Shown here piece by piece: positions 49,430 through 63,019 of a DNA stretch of 64,000 nt. The DNA comes from Epiperipatus broadwayi (taxonomy: Eukaryota; Onychophora; Udeonychophora; Euonychophora; Peripatidae): contig JAQFVV010000278.1 of the NCBI GenBank assembly GCA_028023455.1, positions 1,159,616 through 1,223,615 on the forward strand. The letters run 5' to 3'. Position 1 is the first letter of the stretch. Every line of letters begins with the position of its first letter. Under the pieces are notes generated by a model. The model was given only the letters and a program-made list of their open reading frames with translations, searched no databases and was not told where the DNA came from. Both the position numbers and the translations under genes were made by a program.

Positions 49430-51020
49430 TTTATAGTTTGAAACTTTTATTTTCTTCCATATTTTTCCTTGCAAATCAGAATTTTATATTTTTTATATAT
49501 TATTAAATTTTTTATACTATTTTTAAAGAAGTCAACATTCAATTTTTAATGGATCACTTTCAAATATATTCATAATTTTTTTATATATATTTTCTCATCT
49601 CAAGTAAAAATTTATTGGTGAACTACTATTGTGTTTTAGTATTCCTTTACATAAAGTTATCTGTATTTGTAAGTGGCTTATATCAACTAGCAGCCTACAT
49701 TTGCAATCTGAGGATTCTATACATCCTCTGCATTTGATTATCAACTATTGCTTTAGCCGATGATTTTACAGATTCTTGTAAATAAGAGCTATAGTTTTAC
49801 CTTATTTATCTTAATTATAAATATTTATAAAAAAATATTCAAATATCTTTATGCTGCATTCATGAAAACTTAACTAATGTTTCAGTTAAGAACTAATCAG
49901 GTAACTGAGAAAAAAGACTGCATTTTTCTCCATCTTAAACTCAGAAATAAAAACTTATAAACTTATCCTATCTGATACATTTTGGTGAGCAGTTTATTTA
50001 TGTTTGTTTATTATATTAATAATCACACTGTACAACAGCTGTATAATAAAAATATAAGGAACAACCATTAAAATTTAATCCTGCTTAGATTTTTAAAGCT
50101 TCAAGAGGAATCAAATGATTTCCTTTAATAATAGCTTATATAAATAAAATTTAAAAGTGTTTCAAATTTATTCATTTCATATTATAAAATATGTTTGCAT
50201 AAAAATATTATAAAATGTATTACTAAGAAGATCAAGTGGCATTAACCCACTAAAAGTTATAGTCATCAGCTAAACACAAAAATTGGTCTGATGGAAAATG
50301 GATAACTTCTAAGTTCATTTTTGTCAATTGGAAATGATCCAAAATCTGTTATCTCTCTACTTTCTTATTATTCAAACCAAATTACATATGTCATCAAATT
50401 ACAATTGTCTGAGCTAATTCAATCTTAAATACTTTGTCAGTATCACAATGTAAGAATGAAGTACTTAAAAGATGAAATATTTTTGGATACAATTTCAGTT
50501 AAGCAAAGCATAAAAAAAATCATTATTGCCAATAGCATGGAAATACTGTGTTCAAACATCCAGTTTCATTGTTAAATCTCCAAAAACCTCCTATCCAACT
50601 GATCATAAATTAATTATTATTATTATTATACCCAGGTATTAAAAATCAGTACTAAAATTAATATACTTTAGAGAAAGGCTTTAACCTTTATCATATGTGC
50701 CTCGAACATTTAATAATAGTTAAATGATGACTTTTTTTGACTATAGAAGGACCTCTCAAACCAAAATTGAATATTAAAAATTGTAAATGTATACATTGCT
50801 TGAAACATTGCAGAAGCATAGTTGGATTAAAAAGGACATTTTATTTTATTTATATTCGTAAAAAAAAACAATGTGTGTTTTTAGAAGCATCTACTATTCG
50901 TGCAAATTTTTTAATGCCTATTATTTGGATTTTCAAGATTGTAATATTATCAAGGCATTGAATTTTTTTGCAGTGTGATATGCACACAAATAAATATATT
51001 TTTGAGGGTTTTTTAAAAAG
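49430..51020. other. AT-rich, no supportable gene
   Basis: A 74-codon frame at 50737-50961 with two CxxC-like pairs (CKCIHCLKHC) has no neighbours or family I recognise, so I leave it uncalled. Confidence 0.5.
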
Positions 51021-51026
51021 AATATA

Positions 51027-51122
51027 TTTTTTTTATGTGTCATAGCATCGGCCGGGACGCAAAGTCGCTAACCCAGGACAACTGTTTGAAGGCAGCTGTG
51101 CTGACCTCTTGACCACCAATCT
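51027..51122 (-). mobile_element. SINE-1 copy, near full length
   Basis: T8, GTGTCATAGCATCGGCCGGG, altered B box (ACGCAAAGTCGC where GCGAACCCGC is expected), A-box complement GACCTCTTGACCACCAAT. The acceptor-like CCAAT end is preserved. Confidence 0.85.
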
Positions 51123-51129
51123 TGACAAA

Positions 51130-52380
51130 AAATAAGATTTTTTGACTGTTTTTCTGATGATAGTTTTAATTAAAAATTTGATCAAAAGAAAATGTGGGTT
51201 TTTGCTTGGCAAAATAATAAACTGAATATAGAGCTTATTTAACCATTGTAAAAGTTTAAAAGTAGAAGTTCAAAGAATGACAAAAATATGTGGACCAAAG
51301 CTGCAAATGAAATATAGATATACTCTGATAATTGCCACTTTAAATTATTTTTATTACATTGAAAAAATCATATGGATCATTTGATTAATGGTATAAGTAT
51401 TGATATGAAGCGTTGTATTGCTTGTATTGTTACATCTATTCTATCTACTCATTTCAATTTGTTTAAAGATAACCAGCTTAATGAAATTAAAACAGCTGTT
51501 TGTAAACTTTAAAACAGAATAACTGCAAGTTGTGATGAGATATTAAAGAAATTTTAAAATACGGTGATGATACTGGAGTCATAAAAGTGTACTATCATAA
51601 AAAATATGCCATGTGATTTTAAGGATACTAATAAAGGGAATATACAAAATTGCAATAATTATGTAATTCTCAATAATATATACATTTTTTTTATATAATT
51701 TTGTAATTCTACCATACTTGTATTGTTCAAGTTAATATGAAAAGTTAAAATAAAATTAATAAGAAAGAAGTGCACTCCGTCAGCTTTCATAAGATTGCTG
51801 TCAGAATCATAGCACTGAATACAACTGCATTGTTAAAACTAATAGTGGTGGAAATCAATATGTAAATCAGACATAGTATATAAATTAGATGTTCCAACTT
51901 TTTTGGTACTGGGATACAGGAATCTTTTCTATTGATGGAATAAGGATCCCTCACAACAGCCCAAGCCTCTTTATATTTTCTTTTCCTATCATCTCTCTCT
52001 GCATATATTGTTTTTTACATTAGAGGAAGAAAGGTATATTCCATAGTCAGCTCATGATCCAAAATAATTGATTTATATTCATGATTTAATTTAGCATTAT
52101 TGTATAAATATGTATGCAATATGACTCTCATTGTTCTATTAGTGTGAGATTTACTGTAATACACATATTGACAGAAAAATTTACTTTTTAAAAATTTTAT
52201 TAAATAGCTTGCTTCCAGTTATAGATGAATAATTAGACTCCATGTGATTATACAGATTCAAAAAGTACCTTAGATATAATATTGATTGCCACAAAAATAA
52301 ATTAAAAATACTGAAAACAAAAGAATAAATGAGATATTGGTCTGCATGAAGCACTTATTCAATTACTCAAACAAGTCTGT
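51130..52380. other. AT-rich, possibly 5' part of a decayed LINE
   Basis: 51400-51560 and 51780-51870 have weak coding-like texture on the plus strand upstream of the RT relic at 52.4 kb, but nothing is recognisable. Confidence 0.35.
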
Positions 52381-52389
52381 GGCAATGTT

Positions 52390-53110
52390 TGAAATTTTTG
52401 ATTGTCTAAAAGTTTATTCATATGACAAAGCAACTTAAACAAGGATGTGTATTAGTTCTAATCTTGTTTTTGATTTTAATAATAATTTTGTTTGAAATGT
52501 TTATAGAGGGCTTTATAAATTATTTATCACCATAAGATACAGATTTTATGGTGAAATTTTTACTTTAAATCACTTATGAATAAAACTTAAAACTTCTTTA
52601 TTTGGATTTACAATATAATGATGATTATACAATTCTTACCCATGTACTGTTTGGAATGCCATCTATAGGTTCACAAATTTAAGCCCTTTATCAGTCAGTG
52701 ATCAATTTGAAAATATGACCCAATTTAAATACTTTGTAGCTTATCAAGCAGATGTTTTTAAAAACAAAAATAGGGTATTACAGTGATATAATTACTGCAA
52801 CTAAATTAGTTGTATATAAGGCTGCCATTTTCTCTAATTTATTGTTTGGATGTGAGAATTGGAACTGCTATCAATATAATTACAGGGTAATATAAAAAAT
52901 TTATTTAAGGATCATTGGAAAAAATTAAAAAAGATACTTAGGCCATAAAATCAACAAATATTTCTGCAACATGCTTGATATGGTACTAAAGAATCTACCA
53001 TAATAAATCATTGTTGGTTGGCATGTGAAATGAATTAAGACTAAAAATTTCTAAAATTCTGATTAGAGCATAAAGATTATCTTAAACCAATCTAAAAATG
53101 GCAGTATTGA
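52390..53110 (+). mobile_element. Decayed non-LTR reverse transcriptase of a second lineage
   Basis: Frame pieces: KQLKQGCVLVLILFL near 52425 (cf. QGCVLAPxLF), a shadow of LLYADD near 52600, KLVVYKAAIFSNLLFGCENW near 52810 followed by YQYN, and LRIIGKN near 52905. The VYKAxxxxxLLxGCExW string is typical of a widespread animal non-LTR RT group distinct from RTE here. Many stops; no ORF. Confidence 0.6.
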
Positions 53111-53504
53111 TTACCTTCATTTAGAAAGTGTGATTGAGGATAAAAAACATAATGAAACTAAAAATAGATTAAATGTAATTTTTCAGAAAAAAAAGTTTGC
53201 AGTAAAATAGTTAAAAAACAGTACCTCAAAAGATCAAATAAACAGAAAAAAACATCATGTTTTATATGTGGACATGTCTATGTTTTACAAATTTGTTTGT
53301 GTATTTATGACAAAACTCATTTTTATTATTGTTTTAAATTTCTGCTTTAGTTTTTTTTTTTTTTTTTGATTAAAGATAGGGATATTTGTTTGCAAATGGT
53401 TTTCAAGGTGATAATAAAAATTGTAAAAGGTTGGTAAGAAGGGATACATATCATTATGACATACTCTACTTTAATACTTTTACATATATATATATATTAT
53501 TGAT

Positions 53505-56110
53505 CCACTGAAGGATAAAAGTCTCTCCAAGTTCAATCCATGATCTCTGATTCCTATTCTCTTTTCACCATATCACTCAGCAAAATTTTTATTTCATCTA
53601 TCCATATCACATGTGGTCCCTTTCTAGTTCTTTTACAATGTCTTGGAATCCAGTTTAAGACTTCAGTTGTGTGTCTAATATCATTTCTTTTAGTAATATG
53701 TCCAGACCAGCTCCAATCGCATTTCTTTCATTGATGTTAGTAATACCTGTTTGTCCTCTCACCTATGTATTTCATTTTTAATCTCTTCTTACTACTCTTA
53801 ACATGTATCTCTCCATATTTCATTTTGTAGTCTGAAGTCTCAGGATTGCTCTTCCATTAAGTGTTCAAGTATGAGATCTATAAGAAAGAACTGGTAAAAT
53901 ACTTATATTAAAAACCTTCCTTTTCAAACATAAACATATTTAATTTTAATGCTAAATTACTTCTACCAAAGACACTCCAACCAAGTTTAATTCTATGATT
54001 AATTTCATTCATTATGTTTTTTCTGTAATAATAATCTAATGAAGGTACTTGTAGTTGTTAACTTTTTTAAAGTCATTATTATCAATTTTTATTTTATTCT
54101 ATTTTATTTTTGAAAAAAATCCATTGAACAGTACATTAGTCTTTTTTAATATTTACCTTCAAATTTACTGTTTTACTTTCATCTTATAACTCTTGCAACA
54201 TTTTCTAAAGCTTTAAAGCATTACTTTCAAACACAGCTACATCATCTGCAATATATAGACAACTTAAATAACTCCCATTTACTTTTATTTTCTATCTTTC
54301 CATTTTAGTTTACAAAATCCTTTTTTATAAATTTATTTAACACACATTAATTACGTAAGTAATATTTACTAAGGCAATAACCCTTTAAGCATGTGCACTT
54401 GAAAATGTGAAGGTAGGGACCTCTACAGGTCTTAACTACATGCTTATGCTTTGGAAGAAACTTTTTACAAATCTGTTGTAAAAAGCTTTAGGGATATGAA
54501 GTAGTCTCGCTATACACATTTCTCAATATTAATTTTTCTAATAAAATTTTTCTAATTTTTCTTATAAAATCTCTGTCTTGTGTTGTGACTTGAGAGTTCC
54601 CTATACAGTCATCATTACATCTGATTGGCTGTTATATAAGCATTCTAAAATGTGCATGCGAGAAGGTTTCAGCCTTTCACCTTAACTAATATCATTATGT
54701 AAATTTATTATTGCTGTTGCATTTTACAAATATTTTTCAGAATTTGACAATATTCTGGATCTATATTTTGATGATCCAATGCTTTAATCACTGAAAGAAA
54801 TATTATAAAATCAAATGTCTTTTAATAATCTACAAATCCAAAAGCATAATAGCAATTCATATTTATTGATCATTTTTTATAACTTCTCCCAATAGTGGGA
54901 TATGAACCACTCTGCTAAAACCACTTTAAAATTCGTATATGTTCTTTTGGCTAGTTAAAATCCAAAGTTTGATATAGATGAATTGTAATAATATTGTTGA
55001 AATAAAATTGATAAAAGTCTAATGGGTCTACAATTTTTATTATTTTCTTTATCACTTACAATTTTTATTATTTTCTTTATCACGTTCTTTAAAGATTAAT
55101 ATTAATACTGAATCATTCCAATCATCTGGTACACTTTTATCATTTAATATATAACTTTGCCAATTTTATTGCTTCTTTTAAAATATTGATTATAATTTCA
55201 TCATTAACTGAAGATTTTCTCTTCTTCATAAAATTAATTGCATATATTATTTTTTCATTTAAAATCCTGACCAATTCAGAAGATATAGTAATTGTTGTAT
55301 TTCTTTTTTTTATTGCTATATATTTTTAGATAGATATCTTCTACACATTTCATGATGTCATCTTTAATTTTAGTAATAGTTTCATTTTTTTTCTTATTGT
55401 AAAAAATAAATTCCCTACTAATACCAAGATGACTTCTATAGATTTCTTTGCTAATTCACAATTATACTTTTTTATATCATTATCAACTCTTTTTTACACT
55501 ATTTTACAAAATTCTAGATGCATTATTTTTATATCCTTTCTTTTATTTACAAAGTGTCTTATTTAAGTAGGAATTTTACTGCTCAATTGCTTCTTTTTTT
55601 TGTACCAGCTAACTTTGTTGTGTTTTTAAGTGTATCAGTTATCTTTTTATTGATTTCATTCAAATTTTAAGTATTCAAAATATGTACATATTTGAAATCA
55701 TTTGCAAGTTCTAATTTAAATTTATTGGAATGTTTCTGAAGATTAGGAATGTTAATTATGAATATTGTTTATTTAATAATTTTTGTTTCACTTGTTTTGC
55801 TTAATGCATGTCTTATATCTCACTAATCAATGATCAATTCCTGTGTTAAATTTATTAAGACTTTTATAATCTTAAAATACATATTTTCTGATAGTCAAAA
55901 TGTAATCTAATTCTGATGTACTTTCATTTGGATGTGGCGATGTTCATTTCCGTTTAGCATTTTTCTCAAAAAAAAAAAAAAAGAGTTTTTAAAATAAAGT
56001 TGTTTTTTTTCTGCAAACTCCAAAAATCTACGTCCTCTCTCATTTCTATAGTCATAGCCAAATTTACCTACAACACTATCACATTTCAATTGTTTACCAA
56101 TCCTAGCATT
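53505..56110 (-). mobile_element. RTE-type LINE, near full length, decayed, minus strand
   Basis: The 5' end lies on the right: 55907-56089 encodes VVGKFGYDYRNERGRRFLEF, the endonuclease region shared with the 42.6 kb copy. RT and C-terminal parts follow leftwards: the complement of CTGTTTGTCCTCTCACCTAT gives the xWVRGQTGI-type string, and CTCTCCAAGTTCAATCCATG near 53522 is the C-terminal end. The element is interrupted around 54325-54466 by fold-back-type sequence and near 54550-54690 by about 130 bp not found in other copies. No intact frame. Confidence 0.85.
54325..54466. repeat. Single arm of the 38.8 kb fold-back, inserted in an RTE relic
   Basis: TTAACACACATTAATTACG, TAAGTAATATTTAC, GTAGGGACCTCTACAGGT and CTACATGCTTATGCTTTGG match the left arm at 38775-38878. 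The flanking LINE sequence continues on both sides when compared with the copy at 13.05-13.15 kb, so this is an insertion. Confidence 0.75.
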
Positions 56111-56200
56111 ATCAGTCTCTTATGACAATTTTAAAAAGAGTACGTACATATTAATCCGATGATGATGAAAAACGCGGGCATAAATAAATATGTAAATAAA

Positions 56201-56377
56201 GATCGAATTAAACACATTTACAACTTGAAAACGAAAACGATTTTTTAAGTGAATATTAGATAATATCCCGATCAGGAGAAAATTGATAGTGAAAATATTG
56301 GTTTATTATCTAATATTCACTTTTAAAAAATAATTGTTTTCGTTTTTAGAAGTTTGTAAATGTGCTTAATTCGGTCT
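56201..56377. repeat. Fold-back element, ~65-70-bp arms
   Basis: GATCGAATTAAACACATTTACAA...AAAACGAAAACGATT...GTGAATATTAGATAATA is mirrored by TTATCTAATATTCAC...AATTGTTTTCGTTTTTAGAAG...TGTGCTTAATTCGGTC around a ~40-bp centre. Confidence 0.88.
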
Positions 56378-56387
56378 TTTTTTAAAC

Positions 56388-56525
56388 ATTATTATGTGAA
56401 TATTAGCTAATATCCAGATCAAGAGAAAGTTGATAGTCAAAATGTTAGTTAATTATCATGTGTTTACTTTAAAAAAAATGTTTTTATTTTTAAAATATTG
56501 TAAATGTGTGTATTTCTGTCCATAT
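56388..56525. repeat. Second, decayed copy of the 56.2 kb fold-back
   Basis: GTGAATATTAGCTAATATCC, CAAGAGAAAGTTGATAGTCAA and TGTAAATGTGTG follow the same order as in the neighbouring element, with weaker arm pairing. A tandem pair. Confidence 0.65.
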
Positions 56526-56529
56526 TTAC

Positions 56530-58290
56530 ACATTTGCTTGTGTCAGCGTTATAATATAAGTGTATAATTTTCTCCCTATAAAGAATGTTGTTTTCTCTTA
56601 TCGTCTATCGCCGGACAAATACGTATGTAAAATCTCACCGTTGGACTAATATGTATGTATATATATATATGTGTATAAATAAAACTTTTCATCTATCTTG
56701 TTTTTAATAGTGTTTTCTGATTGTTAATTTAAATTTTTGAAACATTGTTATTATTTTTTTCTCAGATTAGTTCATTATCTTAAAGCTAAATATTTAAAAT
56801 ATTCAATTATTAGATTTTACCAAATACAAATATAAGAATGCTGTAATTTAATATTTTCACTGCGGAACTAAAAATCATTATCACCGTTTATTATTCTCTG
56901 TTACAGTTTAGAAGTTATCTGTTCAGTATCAATGTTATGATTAATAGTATCGATGTTATGATTAATATTTCTAAACATATATTTATTATTTTTAAAAAGC
57001 TATGAGAGAAAACATCTGTTTTGACTTCCAATTGAATTTCTTTGTTTTAAAGTAGTCAAATTCATTTCATTTTAAAGGCTTTATTACAAAAAATAAAATA
57101 ATGTAAAGGAAACAAAATTACAAAATAATAAATGTCAATTTTTAAAAAAAAAACATCAATAAAGTAAAAGATTTACAATATTTTTTTTCAAAGAAAAGAG
57201 AATATGCTCTTCATCTTTTACAAACTCTATATTTATGTTCTGCGTGCTCAGTGAGGTGATGGAACCATGACTCTAGAGCTCAAGGTTGGTGGACTGTGGT
57301 TTAATCTGTGGCGCGTTTAATGCTTGATTTAATTATAAGCTGCCAGCAATAGACTACTTGACTGTTTTCTTAATTATTATATTTATAAAAACATTAAAAA
57401 TCCACCAAAAAGGATTTTATGCCTTTCAAGTTAAAAGAAAAAATCTCAACTTCGACATTAAATAAAAACATGTAAAATTGTTTCGCCTTTTTTTATATGA
57501 AGAAGTCCTGTATAAATGTAAAATAAGTTACATTATATTATTCGTTTAGTCCTTTTCAAGATTATTAAAAATGAATCTTTAATACCTCTGTCTTGAGAAA
57601 ATAAAGTAAGACTAACTCAATTTAATTCTTGCTTAAATTTACCACAAAATTTATTTTATTCTTGCTAGTTGTTATTGGCTGAATTGTTTGGCGTTTGAGC
57701 AATAACATTTGCAAGAGGGTTTTTTTTATTCTCTTGCACACATTTAGATATATATTAAACACAGTTATTCAAAATTAAATAGCCAATACTAAATTAAAAA
57801 GTCATAATGAATTGCATCTCTGCCAAAACAGACTATTTGACAACAATAACACAAAATAATACACATCTATAATGTAATACCATTCCACAATTCAAAAAAA
57901 CATTCCAATTAATCTTAAATTTGTAATATTTTGTTCAACTTTGTTTTTACTTCTTCCCTTATTTTTATTTCTCTCAAAGAAAATAACTTTAGACAAAATC
58001 TTATATCCTAGATTTCTCTCATAAATATATAAAGTAAAACTAATCTATTTTTTTCTCTGTTATACTTTTATAAACTTTTATTCATTTAATGTAAACTCCA
58101 ACTACTTTTGCATATATACTGTGTACATATGTAATAGTCAATGATACTTCGTTGTTATATGCATAATAAGTAATAAAAGTTGAAGAAAAGAAAATAATGA
58201 TCAGATGTGAATTGCATCAAAAATGGATCCAGATAAAAATAATAACATCAATATTTGATTATTGTTTTCATCAATGTACATTAATATTTG
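56530..58290. other. AT-rich, nothing recognised
   Basis: Short (TA)n at about 56658; a slightly GC-richer patch near 57240-57350 without RNA or coding structure that I can defend. Confidence 0.5.
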
Positions 58291-58295
58291 TGCAA

Positions 58296-59600
<1,305 letters not shown>

Positions 59601-59629
59601 TTAGATGCATATTAATATTGTTGTTGATG

Positions 59630-59839
59630 AGGTAGGTACAGCTGTAGTAGCAGTAGCAGTAGCAATAGTAGTGGGTAATGGTATCAGTAGCAGTATCAGG
59701 AGTGGAAGTGGTAAGCACAGGGATAAGAGTAGCAGTACTTTTAATGATAACGATAGAGGTAATGGTAGTGGTAGAAGTAGTGGAAGAGTTAAGGTAATGG
59801 TAGTGGCAGTATCAATAGATGTAGTAGATGTTATAGTAA

Positions 59840-59916
<77 letters not shown>
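59630..59916 (+). repeat. (GTA)n-related minisatellite ending in pure (AGT)n
   Basis: 59630-59840 is an imperfect triplet field (GTAGTAGCAGTAGCAGTAG, GGTAATGGTATCAG and similar) passing into about 25 pure AGT units at 59841-59916. Open frames of 112 and 170 codons on both strands come from the triplet periodicity. Confidence 0.9.
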
Positions 59917-60099
59917 ATAACTTCAATTATAATAATATTATGATAAATATGTATAAACATTCCATTGCATCTATGCAACAGCAAATCACTCTTATCAAAA
60001 AATTTATCCCCCACACCACTTGAAATGACCTTCATGTTATATAACTTCTGAAGTACCTGCTGCATCTTCATTATTTGTAATAACCCTAGAAGGCATCCA

Positions 60100-61450
60100 G
60101 TCACATTCATCAATAAACTTCCAAAAAATTAAAGCCCATGATAATAGCATTAATCCTCTGGAGATCTTTGGTGCCACCTTGTTGCTGCTAAATCAAACAT
60201 CCAATATATGAATATCATTCTTCAGAAATACTCCCATAGAATAACATCTATTAAATTACTCACTGACATTTGGTTCCACATACTCTGGATAACTATTTTC
60301 AAAGTGGGGTTATCACTAAATTATAATACCTACTATCACATCATGTCAACATCCACCAATCAATGGCCATACTTAGCTCTATAGTCAATGTATTTGGTTG
60401 TTCTGCATCATCCATGGATTTATTTTTTGCTGCTTTGATACAAGAACATTAATTAGGATTTATTTAGTAATTGTAATAGGCCAATAAAGGTCCAGATTTT
60501 ACATTTTTATGACACATCTATTTATAACTTTGCCTTAATTACAGTGGGTCCAAATTGCTACAATTGTATCATAGGGGTACACCATGCAACAATTTGGCAA
60601 AGTTGCAGCTTTTCAACTCTTATACTTGAAGAAAACTACTATATCCATCTCTAGTTATAACTATAATTTCAAATTATGACTGTACCATGACATTAATCCA
60701 AACATAATTTTGACTCAGATTCTTGATCAAGAAATGAGCCTATATATATCAGAGGATTGAAACTCTACTCTCTAGTGCTACTCCTCTCACCAGCAAATCA
60801 TTTAGCTGAACAATGTTCTAGGCTCTAGACTTCACTTTCAGGAAAGCCAGCTGATCACCTAAATCCCCAAGTCAACAAATAACAATCAACAGCAAATCTG
60901 CCCATGATTACATTCTTCAATAGCCAAGAATTTATCTATGCACATACTTCCTATACTATAAATTCACTCAGTCTCAATCTTTATTTACCAGCTATTGTAT
61001 TTTGTCACTCCATGATGTTGATAATGATAATCTTGTCAACTAAATTCCTATACAAACCATCTCTGACTCAGATAATATTGTTGCCAACACTCCTAATGCA
61101 ACAACCAAAGCCAGTCCTGTATCAAGTAAGATTACACTCCCTTCCAAAAAATTTTATCTACAATAAGACACATCACAATGACCATAATATTCAAAATAAA
61201 AATTTTATTACATATCATGCAGGCAATTTTTTCAAGTTCACCACCAATATCAGCCCACTCCCCTCCCCCATATTTCTAATGCAACAAAAAGAAAGTCTGG
61301 AAACCCCAAGAAGGCTCTCAACTTAACCAAAAACAGGTGATGGGGTTGACCTGTTAATGCAAGACATGGACTCTGTAAAAAAATCCATACTCTCATGCAA
61401 ATGCAATGCCTCTTACATGGATCTATAGATCAATATATTTCTACCTCCTA
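60100..61450. other. Compositionally distinct block, unidentified
   Basis: Less AT-rich and richer in C on the plus strand than its surroundings; it has a 140-codon frame at 60904-61326 with no motif I know. It may be a decayed transposon or pseudogene, but I cannot identify it. Confidence 0.4.
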
Positions 61451-61769
61451 TCAACAGCAATAAATCACTTATCAGCTGAGCTGCAAATCTTGTTATCTAC
61501 TGATCAGTCATTGTTATTAACTTGTATTTATGTTATTTAATCTTTCTGAAAATATTAGAGTTTACATGTACAGTTGATTACCTAAAACTCTCATTAAACT
61601 AAAAAAATACTGCACTTAATGTTTGAAATATCAGCTTCGTATTTAAAATTTTTCCAATTAAAAGTGTGTATAAGCAGTATACGGTCTCAAATGCTTGGAT
61701 TGTTTGAAACAAAAATATACAATAGATCCCATATTTAGTGTGCTGCTTACCTTAATAGACATGGTTTTT

Positions 61770-62060
61770 GTACTTGGTCCAGGGACACATCTTTGTTATT
61801 CACTATAGCTGGTATTGTTATCACTCCTGGTTGCCCATTCTCATCATTCAACATTATTTACATAAACTTGAATCTCTTAATCACTACATTTCTCAGCCAT
61901 ATTACAAAATTAAATGTTATATTTGTCTATATCCTTCCTGGTCCTACTGTTATTTCAATTATTCTTCTGACAATCAAATCTTTGCTTGCCTCTTCCTACT
62001 ATCCAATTATTTTAATAGGAAATTTTAATTTTGATTATCAATCATTCATATCACTATGAA
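61770..62060 (+). pseudogene. Non-LTR endonuclease-domain fragment (tentative)
   Basis: In the frame 61793-62059 the end reads ASSYYPIILIGNFNFDYQSF, close to the IILGDFN catalytic-loop string of AP-like endonucleases in CR1/Jockey LINEs, preceded by FVYILPGPTVISIILL where YRPPxxxxxxF is usual. The catalytic D is N here. It ends directly before a family C repeat. Only one block is recognisable. Confidence 0.45.
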
Positions 62061-62236
62061 TTCATTCAATAACCTTTCCACTTAACATCACATGATCACA
62101 TCTCCTACACTAGCACATTAATTGTTGATAAACAGAGCAAAAACTCTCCATACAGTATTGCCACCTGTGCTAAAACAGAGTAATCAATGGATGCCAAAAG
62201 GCTTGTGCATAAAATCCCTATTTAATGCCTACTCAT

Positions 62237-62291
62237 CCAATATCCTCAGACTAGTTTCTGGCTTGTGGCCTTCGTCAGTGAGGAGCTTTGG
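62237..62291 (-). ncRNA. Hammerhead ribozyme, family C tandem unit 1, intact-looking
   Basis: Minus strand: CCAA, AGCT, CCTCA, CTGACGA (62272-62278), stem II GGC/GCC with loop CACAA and an A-A mismatch at its base, GAAA, stem III AC/GT, GTC, TGAGG, ATA, TTGG. Stem I CCTCA/TGAGG is perfect. Predicted cut between 62249 and 62248. All invariant bases present. Confidence 0.85.
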
Positions 62292-62694
62292 ATCTGAGAG
62301 CACTGCATCTAGATCTTTGGATCTAATGCAACCCTCTAGCAACCACTTTTTATCTCTACTTAACTACAAAACTATGAGAATGAAATTGAAAACACAAAAA
62401 ATATTTTCAATCTAAGCTCAATAGCTTATATAGTCATATGGGTCTGAACTCAGTTCAGCACCCATACATTTTGGTGTCTTTGGCTCTTTTACAACCATAA
62501 CCACCACTATACTATTAGGCAGGATTGGTGTTAAACCACTAAGCATCACATGATCACATCTCCTATACTAGCACATTAATTGTTGATAAACAGAGCAAAA
62601 ACTCTCCATACAGTATTGCCACCTGTGCTAAAACAGAATAATCAATGGATGCTAGAAGGCTTGTGCATAAAATACCTATCTAATGCCTACTCAT

Positions 62695-62749
62695 CCAATA
62701 TTCCCAGACTAGTTTCTGGCTTGTGGCCTTTGTCAGTGAGGAGCTTTGT
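62695..62749 (-). ncRNA. Hammerhead remnant, family C tandem unit 2
   Basis: Same fold as unit 1, but G8 is A (CTGACAA), the same change as in the 26.7 kb copy; GAAA and GTC kept. Predicted inactive. Confidence 0.7.
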
Positions 62750-62937
62750 ATCTGAGAGCACTGCATCTAGATCTTAGGATCTAATGCAACCCTCTAGCAA
62801 CCACCTTTTATCTCTACTTAACTACAAAACTATGAGAATGAAATTGAAAACAAAAAATATTTTCAATCTAAGCTCAATAGCTTATATAGTCATATGGGTC
62901 TGAACTCAATTCAGCACCCATACATTTTGGTGTCTAA

Positions 62938-63010
62938 TGCATCCATTGATTTGAGTGGTACTACTGTATGAAGAGTTTAGTTTCTGTGTAAACAGTTTGT
63001 GTAAGTATAA
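62938..63010 (-). repeat. Inverted stub of a family C unit start
   Basis: CATACAGTAGTACCACTCAAATCAATGGAT on the minus strand follows the unit start (CCATACAGTATTGCCACC...ATCAATGGAT) of the neighbouring units, placed in opposite orientation directly after the tandem pair. Confidence 0.7.
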
Positions 63011-63019
63011 AAAATGGGG

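Larger units (their letters stand above)
62080..62938 (+). repeat. Family C tandem pair, 459-bp unit
   Basis: GAGCAAAAACTCTCCATACAG recurs at 62135 and 62594. The unit holds GGGTCTGAACTCAGTTCAGC (block shared with families A and B), GGTGTTAAACCACTAAGCATCAC, ATGATCACATCTCC and, on the minus strand, a hammerhead. The second unit runs to about 62938. ORFs of 97 and 65 codons repeat once per unit and are not genes. Confidence 0.93.

Noticed and set aside
50737-50961. 74-codon frame with CKCIHCLKHC
   Set aside because: A chance zinc-finger-like cysteine cluster; spacing does not fit a known finger and there is no gene context.
57240-57350. GC-richer patch that looked tRNA- or snRNA-like
   Set aside because: No consistent cloverleaf, A/B boxes or Sm-type site could be placed.
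59601-60113. 170- and 112-codon frames over the triplet minisatellite
   Set aside because: Triplet periodicity keeps frames open on both strands; residue composition follows the repeat units.
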